64,000 nt of DNA from Candidatus Phaeomarinobacter ectocarpi (GCF_000689395.1 NZ_HG966617.1:1830677-1894676), one strand, 5' to 3'. Counted from the first letter of the stretch, positions 1-10,679 are shown. Program-made: numbers and translations. Notes: generated by a model not told the origin, from the letters alone.

Positions 1-2
1 CC

Positions 3-257
3 TACACGGCGGCAGGGTTTGTCGGCATCCCCTTCCCCCGTTTTGCCCTCTATGCAGGTGCATTGGCTGCCGGATGGTCCACCGGGCTTTACACCATCAT
101 CGCCATTTTGGGTGAAACGGTGCTCAATGAACTGGGCCCGTGGCGCTGGGGCGTTGCCGCATTTGTGATTGCCCTGGCCATTGTGTTGCCGCGCGTTACA
201 GAGAAAATCATCAAGAGCCGCAGTCAGAAAGCAGCTGCGCCGACTGATACGCCCTAA
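3..257 (+). CDS. C-terminal part of a DedA/VTT-like membrane protein
   Basis: The open frame enters from the left edge, so the N-terminus and start are outside the window; 84 residues remain. The visible part has two hydrophobic stretches (around residues 12-40 and 50-62) and a short basic, alanine-rich cytoplasmic tail. The pattern of a Gly-rich helix followed by Pro-Phe-x-x-Phe and another hydrophobic helix resembles the end of the VTT (DedA/SNARE-associated) domain, whose members are inner-membrane proteins linked to lipid transport and membrane homeostasis. The family call rests on this short tail only and could be wrong; another polytopic membrane protein is possible. The next gene begins about 30 bases downstream on the same strand, so the two may be co-transcribed. 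Confidence 0.5.
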   Translation, partial: YTAAGFVGIPFPRFALYAGALAAGWSTGLYTIIAILGETVLNELGPWRWGVAAFVIALAIVLPRVTEKIIKSRSQKAAAPTDTP

Positions 258-289
258 CGGCGCCTTTTCTCTTGCACGACACGAAACCA

Positions 290-1420
290 ATGACCGGCAC
301 TGCGATTTCTCCCAACCGCCCCATTCATGTGGGCATGCCGCCTCTGGATATGTCCGGTCCGCCGGTTTCGTTTTTTGAGTTCTGGCCGTCCTGGCTGTTT
401 TACGCCCCCATCGCCCTCCAGTGGTGCTGGCTGGCCCTGCGCTATCGCGGGGCGGGCCTGGCGCTCCTCGCCAATCCGTCGTTCCCCGACGGCGGCATGG
501 CCGGCGAAAGCAAACTCGAAATCTTTGACATCCTTGACGGCAAGGCAAAAGAAGCCACCGCCTGCTGGGTGCCCTTGACGCGCACGACTGCCGGCGAGAC
601 CGGTGCCGCCACTGATCTGGAAACCGCTTTGTGCGCTCTGCGGGACAACAATATCGAGTTGCCCATTGTTGCCAAGCCGGACATCGGCTGCCGCGGCGTC
701 GGTGTACAGCCGATCCGGTCGGTCGAGGATCTCACGACCTATCTCACCAACTTCCCTGCGGGTGCCAGCATGGTGCTGCAGGACATGATTGAACATGAAG
801 CTGAGGCTGGCGTGTTTTACATCCGCCTGCCGGGCGAACCCAAAGGCTTCATTTTTTCGATGACGTTGAAGTATTTTCCCCACGTCATCGGTGATGGCGT
901 TTCAACCCTCAAGGAGCTCATCTGCGCTGATATGCGCGCTGGGGTGTTGCAACACATTTACCTGCCTCGCCACACACACCGCCTTGACACAGTGCTGCCA
1001 AAGGGTGAGCCCTTCCGTCTGGCGTTTGCCGGCAGTCACTCCCGCGGCACAATCTTTCGGGATGGCGCGGCCTACATCACCCCACAGATGGAAGATGCGT
1101 TTGACGAAGTCGCAAAAAGCATCCCCGAATTCTATATCGGCCGATTTGATATTCGCTTTGAGAGCATGGAGAATCTGCAGCAAGGTGAAGGTTTCACGCT
1201 GATGGAAATCAACGGGGCCGGCGGGGAGGCAACCCACATCTGGGATCGCAAGACCACACTGCGCCAGGCCTACACCACGTTGTTTGAACAAAACCGGTTG
1301 CTGTTTGAAATCGGCTTCCGCAATCGCAAGCGCGGGTTCAAGCCACCGAGCATCTGGCGGCTTTATGACGCCTTCAGGCGCGAGCAGAACCTCTTCAACC
1401 GTTACCCGCTGACCAAGTAA
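290..1420 (+). CDS. ATP-grasp domain protein, probable carboxylate-amine ligase
   Basis: A 376-residue protein with an ATP-grasp-like core. A Lys-Pro-Asp-Ile-Gly followed by a Gly-rich loop near residues 128-138 fits the ATP-binding lysine and flexible loop. An IGRFDIR segment is followed by EINGAGGE near residue 306, which fits the acidic and asparagine metal ligands of D-Ala-D-Ala ligase and RimK relatives. These enzymes join a carboxylate to an amine (or similar nucleophile) through an acyl-phosphate. An N-terminal hydrophobic stretch (about residues 33-50) could be a membrane anchor. The ATG at 290 is preferred over an in-frame TTG at 272; neither has a clear ribosome site. The substrate cannot be read from sequence. 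It follows a DedA-like gene closely, so a role in envelope chemistry is possible but only inferred. Confidence 0.7.
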   Translation: MTGTAISPNRPIHVGMPPLDMSGPPVSFFEFWPSWLFYAPIALQWCWLALRYRGAGLALLANPSFPDGGMAGESKLEIFDILDGKAKEATACWVPLTRTTAGETGAATDLETALCALRDNNIELPIVAKPDIGCRGVGVQPIRSVEDLTTYLTNFPAGASMVLQDMIEHEAEAGVFYIRLPGEPKGFIFSMTLKYFPHVIGDGVSTLKELICADMRAGVLQHIYLPRHTHRLDTVLPKGEPFRLAFAGSHSRGTIFRDGAAYITPQMEDAFDEVAKSIPEFYIGRFDIRFESMENLQQGEGFTLMEINGAGGEATHIWDRKTTLRQAYTTLFEQNRLLFEIGFRNRKRGFKPPSIWRLYDAFRREQNLFNRYPLTK

Positions 1421-1438
1421 ACAAGAGCGGGCGCGCGA

Positions 1439-2026
1439 TCACAGTTCAGGGCGCCAATGGCTCATGCGGTCATCAAGGTCCGGCCGCACCCGTTCGTTTG
1501 GTGGCGTAACGACTGACCCGAAATACATGAAACCCGCCACGCGCTCATTTTCGTGCAGGCGCAACGCCTGCAGAACCATCGAATCATAGGCATACCATTC
1601 GGTCAGCCACTGCCCGGCCAGACCCATGGCGGTTGCCGCATTGAGCATGTTCTGGCACACCGCACCGGACGACAAAATCTGTTCCCACTCGGGAATTTTG
1701 GACTCTGGATTCACGACCGAGATAACCGCGACGACCGCCTTGGCACGGGTAAATCTTTCACGCTCGAACTGCCGCCGGTCATCTTCGTCCGGCATGCCGC
1801 TGGCAAGATAGGCCGCCTCCAGCACCCCACCGAACTGGGCGCGGGCGTTTCCTTCAAAGACGATGAAGCGCCACGGACCCAATTTGCCGTGATCCGGCAC
1901 GCGAAGACCGGCTTTCAGAATGTCTGACAACTGATCTGCATCCGGACCATCCTGCCCCATATCCCGGGCAACAATGGAACGGCGCGTTTTCAGAAGCTGG
2001 ACGAGGTCGTTCGGCGAATTGGTCAT
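1439..2026 (-). CDS. Nitroreductase family protein
   Basis: A 195-residue protein with the hallmarks of the small FMN-dependent nitroreductases of the YdjA type: an N-terminal LLKTRRSIVARDM segment (Arg-Arg-Ser for FMN phosphate binding), a VPDHGKLGPWRFIVF motif, a central helix with SSGAVCQNMLNAATAMGLAG, and a C-terminal GSVVTPPNERVRPDLDD. These enzymes use NAD(P)H to reduce nitro groups or quinone-like acceptors as homodimers. The internal ATG at 2026 is preferred; nine extra residues would be added by an upstream in-frame start without family support. It ends convergently, 18 bases from the ATP-grasp gene. Confidence 0.85.
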   Translation of the reverse strand: MTNSPNDLVQLLKTRRSIVARDMGQDGPDADQLSDILKAGLRVPDHGKLGPWRFIVFEGNARAQFGGVLEAAYLASGMPDEDDRRQFERERFTRAKAVVAVISVVNPESKIPEWEQILSSGAVCQNMLNAATAMGLAGQWLTEWYAYDSMVLQALRLHENERVAGFMYFGSVVTPPNERVRPDLDDRMSHWRPEL

Positions 2027-2106
2027 ACTCACAAGCCTGCAGATTGGCGACATTTACCCGCCAACGTAGTGGCTTTGCGTGCAATCGCAAGCATAAGCCA
2101 CACAGC

Positions 2107-3843
2107 TTACTGAGCGACAGTACCCTCAATATCAGCACGGATTTGCGGCGCTGGAGATGTGAGCAATCCAACCACATCAATGTCAGGTGGGGATGATTTT
2201 CCAGACCCGTTTACGCCGGAACGCAACTGCGCCAGTGAAAAATCCATCCGCACGTCGTAGGTCCGTTCGGTCTGATTGCGCAGACGCTGCTCCGCCTCGT
2301 ACCAGGCACGCTTGGTATTACCATCCCTGCAGGACGCGAGTTCCGCAGGATCAGTCGCACCCCACCGCCGCTCCGGGCAGTGATACGGGTCAAACGACAG
2401 ATCAAACAGCCGCTTCTGCACTTCATCAAATCCAAGTTCAACCGGGGCACCGGCTGAGTTTGTATAGGTGATGGAGCACGCAGCGACTTCCTGACGATAG
2501 ACAGACAGCAGATCCGCCCGAACATCCGTGCCGGTGTATTTCACCCGCTCACTGCCGGTCTCCACCAGCTCCACGAACCGGGCGATCTCGTCGCGCAATT
2601 CCACGAAGGATGTTTTCAGCCGCGCATCACGTGACGGCGTGGAATATGTCTCCCACTCTCCGCTCGTCCCATAGATGTTTTGCGGTAGCCGCGATGGTTG
2701 AGGCTTGCGGTTGATGCCGCCTGAGACGGCCTCCTCCACCGCATACACCCGATAGGTAAGGTCATCACACAGACCACGCATCATGTTGCGTGTTTCCGTC
2801 AGCGGATCATAGACGAGGTTACGTCCAGCAACCGCGGTGCGGACCCAGTCATAATAGTCGAGCCGCTGACCATTGAAGGCGAAGGACGCCCCCTGCCACT
2901 GACGCTTGTTCTGCGCCCCAGTGCCGAAATACTGATCGACAGAGAAGTCTTCCAGATCGCTGTTTTGCGTGTAGGTGTATCGGCCGCCAACCAGGCTGCC
3001 ATCTGGGGCGCGTGTGGCACCGACGAGTTGAACGGGCCGCCAGTTCTTGAAGCCCGCCCCCATGGTCGGCCGGGACCGGACGAATTTGCGGCCATAGACA
3101 CCGCGGGTAATCGAATTGTCCGGGTGTGCGTCGATGTAGTGAATGCGCCCATCCGGATCGACCCGGTACACCACGGCCACGTGACCATTGGGGTCATAGA
3201 TATTTGTGCCCGGACGAATGGAGCGCGGGTCAACGCTGCTGGAATAATGATCCGCAGGCAGACCCCGCTTCTCTTCGGGGTGATAGCGATACATGGCCGT
3301 CGACACATAGTTCGACACCCGGCGCAGCACATCCGGCCCATCCATGGGTTGCTGACCAGGCCAGTTGATCACCACGGCTTTTTCAATAATGCGGTTGCCC
3401 GATGCCACATATCGCACGTCTCGAGTATAGCCATTGGGCGCCACAGCAGACGCGAATGCGAAGGGCAGACCGTTCATCCACGCGAAATAGCCGCGCAGGG
3501 TGTAAGGCAGGTCAGCGCAGTCGGCAAAATAGTTCACGCCGCGTGGGTTGCTGCCGCGATACACATTGGCCGCATGCTTCAGGCACTGATCCGTCGTGCG
3601 GCAGTTGCTTTCGCCAATGGCCGTGATGAAATCCTCATAGGCCTTCTCATCCGTCGCCGTCCAGCGATCACGCAGGATGCGCCACGACCTGTCGGTGCGA
3701 ACCGGCGGAAGTGGTGCCGTCGCATCTGACGATTGTTCGAACTGTGTTGGACCTGTTTGAGCAAGTGCGGTCGAGGAAGCGGTGGCACCAGCCAATGAAA
3801 CAACACCCGCAATAATTGCGGACGCGCCAATTCGAGATTTCAT
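2107..3843 (-). CDS. Secreted putative cysteine hydrolase (NlpC/P60 or transglutaminase-like), unnamed
   Basis: A 578-residue protein starting at ATG 3843 with a clear signal peptide ending in an alanine-rich ALAQ cut site, so it is exported. A FADCADLPYTLRGYFAW motif puts a Cys near residue 108. It is followed by a GHVAVVYRVDPDG stretch with His near residue 221 and an IDAHPDNSI with His near residue 239. This Cys...His...(His/Asp/Asn) order and the beta-strand look of the His region resemble papain-fold peptidoglycan peptidases or transglutaminase-like enzymes; the assignment is structural inference. The C-terminal 300 residues are charged and without recognised repeats. The open frame extends 106 residues upstream, but that part lacks a signal peptide and covers the divergent promoter of the chemoreceptor, so I reject it. 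Confidence 0.65.
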   Translation of the reverse strand: MKSRIGASAIIAGVVSLAGATASSTALAQTGPTQFEQSSDATAPLPPVRTDRSWRILRDRWTATDEKAYEDFITAIGESNCRTTDQCLKHAANVYRGSNPRGVNYFADCADLPYTLRGYFAWMNGLPFAFASAVAPNGYTRDVRYVASGNRIIEKAVVINWPGQQPMDGPDVLRRVSNYVSTAMYRYHPEEKRGLPADHYSSSVDPRSIRPGTNIYDPNGHVAVVYRVDPDGRIHYIDAHPDNSITRGVYGRKFVRSRPTMGAGFKNWRPVQLVGATRAPDGSLVGGRYTYTQNSDLEDFSVDQYFGTGAQNKRQWQGASFAFNGQRLDYYDWVRTAVAGRNLVYDPLTETRNMMRGLCDDLTYRVYAVEEAVSGGINRKPQPSRLPQNIYGTSGEWETYSTPSRDARLKTSFVELRDEIARFVELVETGSERVKYTGTDVRADLLSVYRQEVAACSITYTNSAGAPVELGFDEVQKRLFDLSFDPYHCPERRWGATDPAELASCRDGNTKRAWYEAEQRLRNQTERTYDVRMDFSLAQLRSGVNGSGKSSPPDIDVVGLLTSPAPQIRADIEGTVAQ

Positions 3844-3935
3844 GCCCAGCCCTTCGATATCTTCAACAGCACCCAAGCGGAAGGTTAACAAGTTCTGACG
3901 CTCGCGTCGCCGCAACTTTTCTGCAACCAGGCCGG

Positions 3936-3951
3936 GTTTACGCAACCTTAA
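3936..3951 (-). promoter_or_regulatory. Possible CtrA-type site in the divergent region
   Basis: On the minus strand this reads TTAA, seven bases, TAAAC. That is one mismatch from the CtrA consensus TTAA-N7-TTAAC known in alphaproteobacteria. It lies between the secreted hydrolase gene and the first chemoreceptor, about 80 bases upstream of the latter. CtrA often controls motility genes in this class. A single imperfect match is weak evidence. Confidence 0.25.
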
Positions 3952-4029
3952 AGTGTGACATCTAATTATCCGCGCGGGGTCGAGCTGGGACGTGTCAATG
4001 CACGCGCCCGGCCTGTTAGGGGCTACAGA

Positions 4030-6186
4030 ATGCACATCAAATCGCTGAATTCCATGAAACTGTCGCACAAGCTGCAGGCGGTCATCGTCGGACTTGCGGC
4101 AACCGCCGCACTTGTTACCAGTGTTCTTGGCTTTTTCGGCGCCCGGTCGGCGCTGGACCATGCCATCGAAAAAGAGCTCATGGTCATCTCGACCGATCGC
4201 GCAACTGCGGTTGAGACATATCTCAAAAGCATAGATGAAGAGATCAAATTCCTTGCCAGCAACGACATGATTGCAGATGCGGTCATTTCGTTCACGGACG
4301 GCTGGAATGCATTGCAGGGTCAGCCGACATCAACCCTGCAGAAGCATTACATCACCGAAAACCCCAATCCCATCGGGTCCAAGGAAGTCCTTGATCAGGC
4401 GCGGGATGGCTCGCTGTACTCGGATTATCATGGCTATTACCACCCATGGTTCCGCGACCTGCAGCAAAGCCGTGAATATTATGACGTCTTCCTGTTCGAT
4501 ACGGATGGCAACCTGATCTATTCCGTCTTCAAGGAACTCGACTACGCAACCAATCTTGTGTCCGGTAAATGGGCCGAAAGCGGCCTTGGCCGGGTTTACC
4601 GCGCTGCGTCCAAGGCAGCAGCCGGGGAAACCGTATTTGATGATTTTGCGCCTTACGCGCCATCCGCTGATGCGCCCGCCAGCTTTATCGCGACACCTGT
4701 TTTCGATCGCAACAACACCCGCATCGGTGTGATCGCGTATCAGATGCCATCCGGCGTCATCAACCGGATTATGGCTGAAGTAGAAGGGTTGGGCGAAACC
4801 GGCCAGAGCTACATCGTTGGTAGCGATCTCCTGATGCGCTCGAACTCCCGCTTTCAGGAAGAAAGCACGATGCTGACGGTCGAGGTGGATAGCCCTGCCG
4901 TGCGTCATGCGCTGGAAGGTGGCCATGGCGTCGATATTGAACCCAGCCTCGAGGGCCAGGAAGCATTTGCGGCCTACTCACTGATAGATGTGTTTGGCAT
5001 CAAATGGGCTGTGATCGCCGAGATTGAAATCGCTGAGGCAGAAAAGGACGTAACCGCCCTGCTCTACACCTTCATGGTCGTCGGCGTCATTGTCATTCTC
5101 ACCGCAGGCGCCTTGGGTACGTTGATGTCCAGACAGGTCTCCAAACCTGTTACCGCGATGACAGGCGCAATGCGTCGCCTGGCTGACAGAGACTGGTCCG
5201 CAGAAATTCCACACACCGATCGCCAGGATGAAATCGGCGAGATGGCAAGTGCCGTCCTGGTGTTCAAGGAAAATGGTCAGGAAGCAGAGCGTTTGCAGGC
5301 GAACGAGGCTGAACGCGAGGCGCGGGCAGCTGAAGACAAACGCCAGGCCATGAACCAGTTGGCAGATTCCTTTGAAACCTCCGTTGGAGAAATCGTGGAA
5401 GCGGTTTCATCGACAGCCATGGACCTGAAGGAAACCGCACAGGGCGTTGCAGCCATTGCCGAAGAAACCACCGCACAGTCTGCCACTGTTGCAGCAGCTG
5501 CCGAGGAATCTTCCGTCAATGTGCAGACCGTGTCGTCAGCAACAGAAGAGATGTCAGCGTCTATCTCGGAAATGCAGCAGCAGGTCATGCGCTCCCGCGA
5601 TGTGTCCGAACATGCCGCCGAGAGCGTGGAAAAGGCAGTCGGACAGGTGACAGGCCTCTCCGAGGCTGCCAACCAGATTGGTGATGTGCTGGGCCTCATT
5701 CAGGACATTGCCGAGCAGACAAATTTGTTGGCACTCAACGCAACCATTGAGGCCGCCCGTGCGGGTGACGCCGGCAAGGGATTTGCGGTGGTTGCCAGCG
5801 AAGTGAAGTCTCTGGCAACGCAAACCCAGAAAGCGACGGAGCAGATCCGTCAGCAGATCGAAGGTGTGCAGACAGAAAGCCAGACAGCGGTTTCCGCCAT
5901 CGGTGGCATCCGGGAGGTCATCAGTCAGGTGACTGAAATCTCCCAGTCCATCGCTGTTGCCATTGAAGAGCAGACAGCCGCAACCGGCGAGATTGCCCGC
6001 AATGCGCAGCAGGCGGCCGGTGGGACCCATGAAGTGTCTTCAAGCGTGAAGGGCGTCAGCGAGGCATCGCAACAGGCATCTGCTGCCTCAACCGAGCTCC
6101 TTGCCTCGTCCAACAGTCTGGCAGAACAGGGCGACACTTTGCGTGAGCGCATGAATACGTTCATCCAGAAGGTCAGAGCCGCATAG
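4030..6186 (+). CDS. Methyl-accepting chemotaxis protein 1
   Basis: A 718-residue transmembrane chemoreceptor. TM1 spans about residues 14-38, a periplasmic sensor domain of about 300 residues follows, TM2 lies at about 347-366, then a HAMP segment and a coiled-coil signalling domain. The conserved hairpin tip [20 protein letters not shown] is near residue 564. The sensor has a [11 protein letters not shown]-type motif and a [13 protein letters not shown] segment, as in Cache-type ligand-binding domains. The ATG at 4030 has an AGGGG nine bases upstream and is chosen over a GTG at 3955. It senses an unknown ligand and signals to CheA through CheW. It is followed by a terminator and then a close paralogue. 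No CheB/CheR docking pentapeptide is visible at the C-terminus. Confidence 0.93.
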   Translation: MHIKSLNSMKLSHKLQAVIVGLAATAALVTSVLGFFGARSALDHAIEKELMVISTDRATAVETYLKSIDEEIKFLASNDMIADAVISFTDGWNALQGQPTSTLQKHYITENPNPIGSKEVLDQARDGSLYSDYHGYYHPWFRDLQQSREYYDVFLFDTDGNLIYSVFKELDYATNLVSGKWAESGLGRVYRAASKAAAGETVFDDFAPYAPSADAPASFIATPVFDRNNTRIGVIAYQMPSGVINRIMAEVEGLGETGQSYIVGSDLLMRSNSRFQEESTMLTVEVDSPAVRHALEGGHGVDIEPSLEGQEAFAAYSLIDVFGIKWAVIAEIEIAEAEKDVTALLYTFMVVGVIVILTAGALGTLMSRQVSKPVTAMTGAMRRLADRDWSAEIPHTDRQDEIGEMASAVLVFKENGQEAERLQANEAEREARAAEDKRQAMNQLADSFETSVGEIVEAVSSTAMDLKETAQGVAAIAEETTAQSATVAAAAEESSVNVQTVSSATEEMSASISEMQQQVMRSRDVSEHAAESVEKAVGQVTGLSEAANQIGDVLGLIQDIAEQTNLLALNATIEAARAGDAGKGFAVVASEVKSLATQTQKATEQIRQQIEGVQTESQTAVSAIGGIREVISQVTEISQSIAVAIEEQTAATGEIARNAQQAAGGTHEVSSSVKGVSEASQQASAASTELLASSNSLAEQGDTLRERMNTFIQKVRAA

Positions 6187-6226
6187 TCAGAATACGGACG
6201 GCCTGAACCAAGACCATGACACGACT

Positions 6227-6264
6227 GAAAGGCGCCCGGGGCAACCGGGCGTCTTTCTACTTTT
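6227..6264 (+). terminator. Rho-independent terminator after chemoreceptor 1
   Basis: A 13-bp stem (6227-6239 with 6245-6257, one G-U pair) and a five-base loop are followed by a T-rich tail. It sits 40 bases after the first chemoreceptor stop, so the two chemoreceptors are probably transcribed separately. Confidence 0.75.
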
Positions 6265-6385
6265 ACGCGCATTGTTATCCACATGCGCGCATGGAGGGTT
6301 CACCCAAATTTAGGCTGCAACCCATAGCGTCGTATTCCGATAAATAACCCGCCACGCCACCTTCAGTGACCCTCGGAGCAGCTTG

Positions 6386-8542
6386 ATGCGCGCACCACGC
6401 CTTTCTGAACTCACACTTTCTCAAAAACTTCCCGCCGTCATGATCGGCCTTACAGTTGCAGCGGTGACCATCACCACATCGCTGGCTTTCTTTGGTGCCA
6501 AAGACGCCCTGGACACGCAGGTCAGCAACAAGCTCCAGAACGTCGCAGCCGACCGTGCCCTCGAGGTGGAAGAATATGTCGATACCCTGGGACAGGAGCT
6601 GGCAATTCTGGCCACCAGCACGACTGTCATTGAAGCCATTGGGGCCTTCGACGATGCCTGGCTGTCGCTGGGCAGCAACGCCGCCGAGCAACTTCAGCGC
6701 GATTACATCACGGAAAACCCCCACCCCCCTGCCCAGCGCCATGAGTTGCTGACAAAGGAAGACGGGTCCTTCTATTCCCACACCCATAGCTACTACCACC
6801 CGTGGTTCAAGGACCTGCAGCAGCGTCGCGGGTATGACGATGTCTATCTGTTCACCACATCAGGCGACCTCGCCTACTCGGTGTTCAAGGATTCAGATTT
6901 CGCCACAAACTTCACGCAAGGAGAATGGGCGCAATCTGGCCTCGGCCGGGTGTTCCAGGCAGCAAAGGCCGCGGACCCGGGCACAATCATCTTTGAGGAT
7001 TTTGCCGCCTACGGCCCATCTGCCGGCGAACCTGCAAGCTTCATCGGCATGCCGGTGTTTGACCGTATCGGCAACAGGGCCGGTGTGATCGCCTATCAGA
7101 TCCCCGCAAGCGTCATCAATGGTCTGATGACCAAGAGCAATGGACTGGGCGAAACAGCGCAGAGCTTTCTGGTCGGGCCGGACAAACTCATGCGGTCAGA
7201 TTCGCGGTTCAGTGCGACACCCACAACACTCAAACGCACTGTCACTTCCCAAGCGGCCACCCTTGGACTTGCAGGCAAGACCGGCGTCGTTTCCTCCGTC
7301 GATCTGACCGACGAACCAGCTTTTGCGGCCTATGACAGCGTCTCCCTGTTTGGCAGCGACTGGGCCGTCATTGTTGAAATCAGCAAGGCGGAAGCCGAAG
7401 CGGGCATCTCTTCCCTGCTCAACCAGTTTCTTCTGGTCGCAACGCTGGTGCTCATCGGCGCAGCCATCGTTGGCTTCTTTGTCGCTCGTGGCATTACACG
7501 CCCGCTGACCGCAATGACGTCCGCCATGGAGGGCCTCTCCAACAAGGACTGGTCAATCGACATTCCAAGCCTCGACCGCAAGGACGAGATTGGCGCCATG
7601 GCCCTGGCGGTGGAGAAGTTCAAAGGTGCAGGACAGGACGCCGAACGGCTTCAGAGCGAAGAAGCAGCACGCGAAGCCCGCGCCGCCGAAGACAAGCGGA
7701 ATGCGATGAACCAGATCGCATCGGACTTCGAAGCCTCCGTCGGAGAAGTGGTGGAAGCCGTTGCGGCAACAGCCATGGACCTCAAGGACACTGCTCAGGG
7801 TGTGTCCTCCATCGCCGAGCAGACCACGGCACAATCCGCCACCGTCGCGGCCGCTGCTGAGGAATCGTCCGTCAACGTACAGACAGTGTCGTCAGCAACA
7901 GAAGAAATGTCTGCGTCCATCTCGGAAATGCAGCAACAGGTCATGCGCTCTCGCGATGTGTCCGAGAAGGCAGCGGAAAGCGTTGAAGAAGCCGCCGGCA
8001 AAGTGACCGGGCTGTCTGATGCAGCCCATCAGATTGGCGACGTGCTGGCACTCATTCAGGACATTGCCGAGCAGACAAACCTGCTGGCACTCAACGCCAC
8101 CATCGAAGCCGCCCGCGCAGGCGATGCCGGCAAGGGGTTTGCTGTCGTGGCCAGCGAGGTCAAGTCGCTGGCCACCCAGACTCAGAAAGCCACCGAGCAG
8201 ATCCGCGTCCAGATTTCTGGCGTGCAGTCTGAAAGTCAGACGGCGGTTGCTGCCATCAGCGGTATCCGGGACGTAATTTCCCAGGTGACGGAAATCAGTC
8301 AGGCCATTGCCCTGACCATTGAAGAGCAGGCCGCCGCCACCAATGAAATTGCCGGTAATGCGCAACAGGCGGCCAGCGGTACTCAGGAGGTTTCCACGAG
8401 TGTTCAGAGTGTCAGCGAGGCTTCACAGCAGGCGTCGGCGGCGTCCAGCCAGCTTCTGTCGTCATCAAACACCCTGGCCAAACAGGGCGACGTGCTGCGC
8501 GAGCGCATGCAGGCATTCATAAGCCAGATAAGAGCCGCATAA
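6386..8542 (+). CDS. Methyl-accepting chemotaxis protein 2 (tandem paralogue)
   Basis: Also 718 residues with the same plan: TM1 near residues 12-36, a periplasmic Cache-like sensor with the [11 protein letters not shown] motif, TM2 near residue 348, HAMP, and a signalling domain nearly identical to that of the preceding gene (same hairpin-tip sequence and long shared coiled-coil segments). The two diverge mostly in the periplasmic half and the C-terminal tail, as expected after a tandem duplication followed by change in ligand range. The ATG at 6386 has GGAG eight bases upstream; a TTG directly before it is unlikely to matter. It ends 20 bases before a bidirectional terminator shared with thrS. 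Confidence 0.93.
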   Translation: MRAPRLSELTLSQKLPAVMIGLTVAAVTITTSLAFFGAKDALDTQVSNKLQNVAADRALEVEEYVDTLGQELAILATSTTVIEAIGAFDDAWLSLGSNAAEQLQRDYITENPHPPAQRHELLTKEDGSFYSHTHSYYHPWFKDLQQRRGYDDVYLFTTSGDLAYSVFKDSDFATNFTQGEWAQSGLGRVFQAAKAADPGTIIFEDFAAYGPSAGEPASFIGMPVFDRIGNRAGVIAYQIPASVINGLMTKSNGLGETAQSFLVGPDKLMRSDSRFSATPTTLKRTVTSQAATLGLAGKTGVVSSVDLTDEPAFAAYDSVSLFGSDWAVIVEISKAEAEAGISSLLNQFLLVATLVLIGAAIVGFFVARGITRPLTAMTSAMEGLSNKDWSIDIPSLDRKDEIGAMALAVEKFKGAGQDAERLQSEEAAREARAAEDKRNAMNQIASDFEASVGEVVEAVAATAMDLKDTAQGVSSIAEQTTAQSATVAAAAEESSVNVQTVSSATEEMSASISEMQQQVMRSRDVSEKAAESVEEAAGKVTGLSDAAHQIGDVLALIQDIAEQTNLLALNATIEAARAGDAGKGFAVVASEVKSLATQTQKATEQIRVQISGVQSESQTAVAAISGIRDVISQVTEISQAIALTIEEQAAATNEIAGNAQQAASGTQEVSTSVQSVSEASQQASAASSQLLSSSNTLAKQGDVLRERMQAFISQIRAA

Positions 8543-8561
8543 CTCTCGACCCGCATTCAAC

Positions 8562-8602
8562 AAAAAGGGCGGCACCCATCAGGATGCCGCCCTTTCTGTT
8601 TT
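8562..8602. terminator. Bidirectional terminator between chemoreceptor 2 and thrS
   Basis: A perfect 11-bp stem (8564-8574 with 8585-8595) encloses a ten-base loop. It has a T-run on the right for the plus strand and an A-run on the left that becomes a T-run for the minus-strand thrS transcript. It sits between two converging genes, which suits a shared terminator. Confidence 0.85.
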
Positions 8603-8617
8603 CATTAGCAACCGGTG

Positions 8618-10558
8618 CTACTCGTCAGCCGCTGCAACCTTCGCGGCATGAGGCGGCAGGGCCTCTTCGGCAAGCAGCCTTGCGGCTTCTTCCAACGGCA
8701 GAATGGTCTGGGCCTTGGAGCCGAGCCGGCGGATCGCAACGGTGCGTTCCTCTTCTTCGCGCTGACCAACCACAAGCAAGGCCGGAACCTTCGCCAGCGA
8801 GTGCTCACGCACCTTGTAGTTGATCTTCTCGTTGCGGAAATCAGACTCCACATTGAGACCATGGCGCTTGAGCACGTCGATCACTTCGCGACCATATCCA
8901 TCAGCATCAGATGTGATGGTGGCCACGACACACTGCAGCGGTGCAAGCCACAGCGGGAAGCGACCCGCGTGGTGCTCGATCAGGATGCCGAGGAACCGTT
9001 CCAGAGAGCCGAACAACGCCCGGTGGATCATGACGGGCACATGCTTGTCGCCATCCTCACCGATGTAGAAAGACCCAAGACGACCGGGCAGGTTGAAGTC
9101 CAGCTGTACGGTGCCGCACTGCCAGTCACGCCCAATGGCATCGCGCAGAACGAACTCGATCTTGGGGCCATAAAAGGCACCCTCGCCCTCATTCAGTTCA
9201 TACTCGAGACCCGTCGCTTCAATCGCGGTCTTGAGAGAGGCTTCCGCCTTGTCCCAGACTTCGTCCGAGCCGACGCGCTTTTCAGGCCGGTCGGAGAATT
9301 TGAGCCGTACATCCTCAAAGCCGAAATCGCGGTAGATCGACAGGATGAGATTGGTAACGGTCACGCATTCGTCCGTGATCTGCTCATCTGTGCAGAAGAT
9401 ATGTGCATCGTCCTGCGTGAAGTGCCGCACACGCATCATGCCGTGCAACGCGCCGGACGGCTCGTAGCGATGGCACTTGCCGAACTCGGCAAACTTGAGC
9501 GGCAGCTCGCGGTAGCTGCGCAGCCCATGCTTGAAGACCTGCACATGGCCCGGGCAATTCATCGGCTTGAGGCAGAAGGTACGGTCATCCGGCGTAACGG
9601 ATGTGTACATGTTCTCGCCGAACTTTTCCCAGTGACCGGATTTCTCCCACAGGGATTTGTCCATCACGTCAGGCGTGTTGATTTCTTCATACCCGGCCTT
9701 GTTCTGCTGATCCCGCATATAGTCGATCAGCGTCTGGAACATCCGCCAGCCATGGGGGTGCCAGAAAATCGAGCCCGGTCCTTCTTCTTGGAAGTGGAAC
9801 AGGTTCATTTCGCGACCCAGCTTGCGGTGATCGCGCTTTTCTGCTTCTTCCAGCATCGTCAGGTGACGCTTGAGGTCTTTTTCATTGGCCCACGCCGTGC
9901 CGTAAATGCGCTGCAGCTGCGCATTGTTGCTGTCGCCACGCCAATAGGCCCCGGCAAGCTTGGTCAGCTTGAAGGCTTTGCCCACGCGGCCCGTAGATGG
10001 CAGGTGCGGCCCACGGCAAAGGTCCTTCCAGTCGCCCTGACGATAGACCGTGATCTCTTCGTTCTCGGGCAGGTCTGAAATGATCTCGGCCTTGTAGGCC
10101 TCACCTATAGACTTGAAGTGGTCAATCGCTTCGTTGCGATCCCACACTTCACGCGTGATGGCTTCGTCACGGTCAACGATTTCGGCCATGCGCTTTTCGA
10201 TCTTCTCGAAATCATCCGTCGAGAACGGTTCCTCGCGGGCAAAGTCATAGAAGAAGCCGTTTTCGATGTTCGGGCCGATGGTGACCTGGGTGCCGGGAAA
10301 CAGTTCCTGCACCGCCTCGGCCAGCACGTGCGCCGTATCATGACGAATGACCTCGACGCCCTCAGGTTCATCGCGCGTCACAAGCCGCACTGTGGCGTCC
10401 TGCTCGATTGGCCGCGTCAGATCCCAAAGCTCGCCGTCCACATCAATCAGGACGACTTTCTTGGCGAGTGATTTTGAAATGTCTTCCGCGAGCGCCAGTC
10501 CTGTGACGGCGTCTGGGAATTCACGAATAGATTTATCGGGGAGCGTCAGCTTGACCAT
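8618..10558 (-). CDS. thrS: Threonyl-tRNA synthetase
   Basis: A 646-residue class II synthetase that charges tRNA-Thr in the cytoplasm. It has an N-terminal TGS domain (about 1-60), the editing domain with the [10 protein letters not shown] (HxxxH) zinc-like motif, the class II catalytic core with the [21 protein letters not shown] block, and the C-terminal anticodon-binding domain (from about residue 545). Length is typical. The start at 10558 is set by a strong GAGGAGGAGAGG just upstream; the frame extends eight residues further but without a better site. It is the last gene of the leftward housekeeping cluster that includes yidD and the Fe-S scaffold. Confidence 0.97.
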   Translation of the reverse strand: MVKLTLPDKSIREFPDAVTGLALAEDISKSLAKKVVLIDVDGELWDLTRPIEQDATVRLVTRDEPEGVEVIRHDTAHVLAEAVQELFPGTQVTIGPNIENGFFYDFAREEPFSTDDFEKIEKRMAEIVDRDEAITREVWDRNEAIDHFKSIGEAYKAEIISDLPENEEITVYRQGDWKDLCRGPHLPSTGRVGKAFKLTKLAGAYWRGDSNNAQLQRIYGTAWANEKDLKRHLTMLEEAEKRDHRKLGREMNLFHFQEEGPGSIFWHPHGWRMFQTLIDYMRDQQNKAGYEEINTPDVMDKSLWEKSGHWEKFGENMYTSVTPDDRTFCLKPMNCPGHVQVFKHGLRSYRELPLKFAEFGKCHRYEPSGALHGMMRVRHFTQDDAHIFCTDEQITDECVTVTNLILSIYRDFGFEDVRLKFSDRPEKRVGSDEVWDKAEASLKTAIEATGLEYELNEGEGAFYGPKIEFVLRDAIGRDWQCGTVQLDFNLPGRLGSFYIGEDGDKHVPVMIHRALFGSLERFLGILIEHHAGRFPLWLAPLQCVVATITSDADGYGREVIDVLKRHGLNVESDFRNEKINYKVREHSLAKVPALLVVGQREEEERTVAIRRLGSKAQTILPLEEAARLLAEEALPPHAAKVAAADE

Positions 10559-10679
10559 CCCTCTCCTCCTCATTCTCTGCACACAATGCAGGTAAGCCCG
10601 AGAGCGTTAGTGGTGTGGGACAAATGGAGTCCCTATGAACCCGGGGTGCGTCGCACCCCAGACAGAAAGTCGACCGATT

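Noticed and set aside
2965-3729. Rightward open frame inside the secreted hydrolase gene
   Set aside because: It is in a shadow frame of a gene with a signal peptide and putative catalytic motifs.
3844-4161. N-terminal extension of the secreted hydrolase
   Set aside because: It adds 106 residues without a signal peptide and overlaps the divergent chemoreceptor start, whereas ATG 3843 gives a clean signal peptide.
8615-10078. Long open frame antisense to thrS (487 codons)
   Set aside because: It runs opposite a well-supported synthetase gene and has no signal peptide, motif or ribosome site. GC-rich coding genes commonly create such mirror frames.
10643-10659. Hairpin between yidD and thrS as terminator
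   Set aside because: The 7-bp stem with three-base loop has no T tract on the strand of the flanking genes. It was too weak to call.
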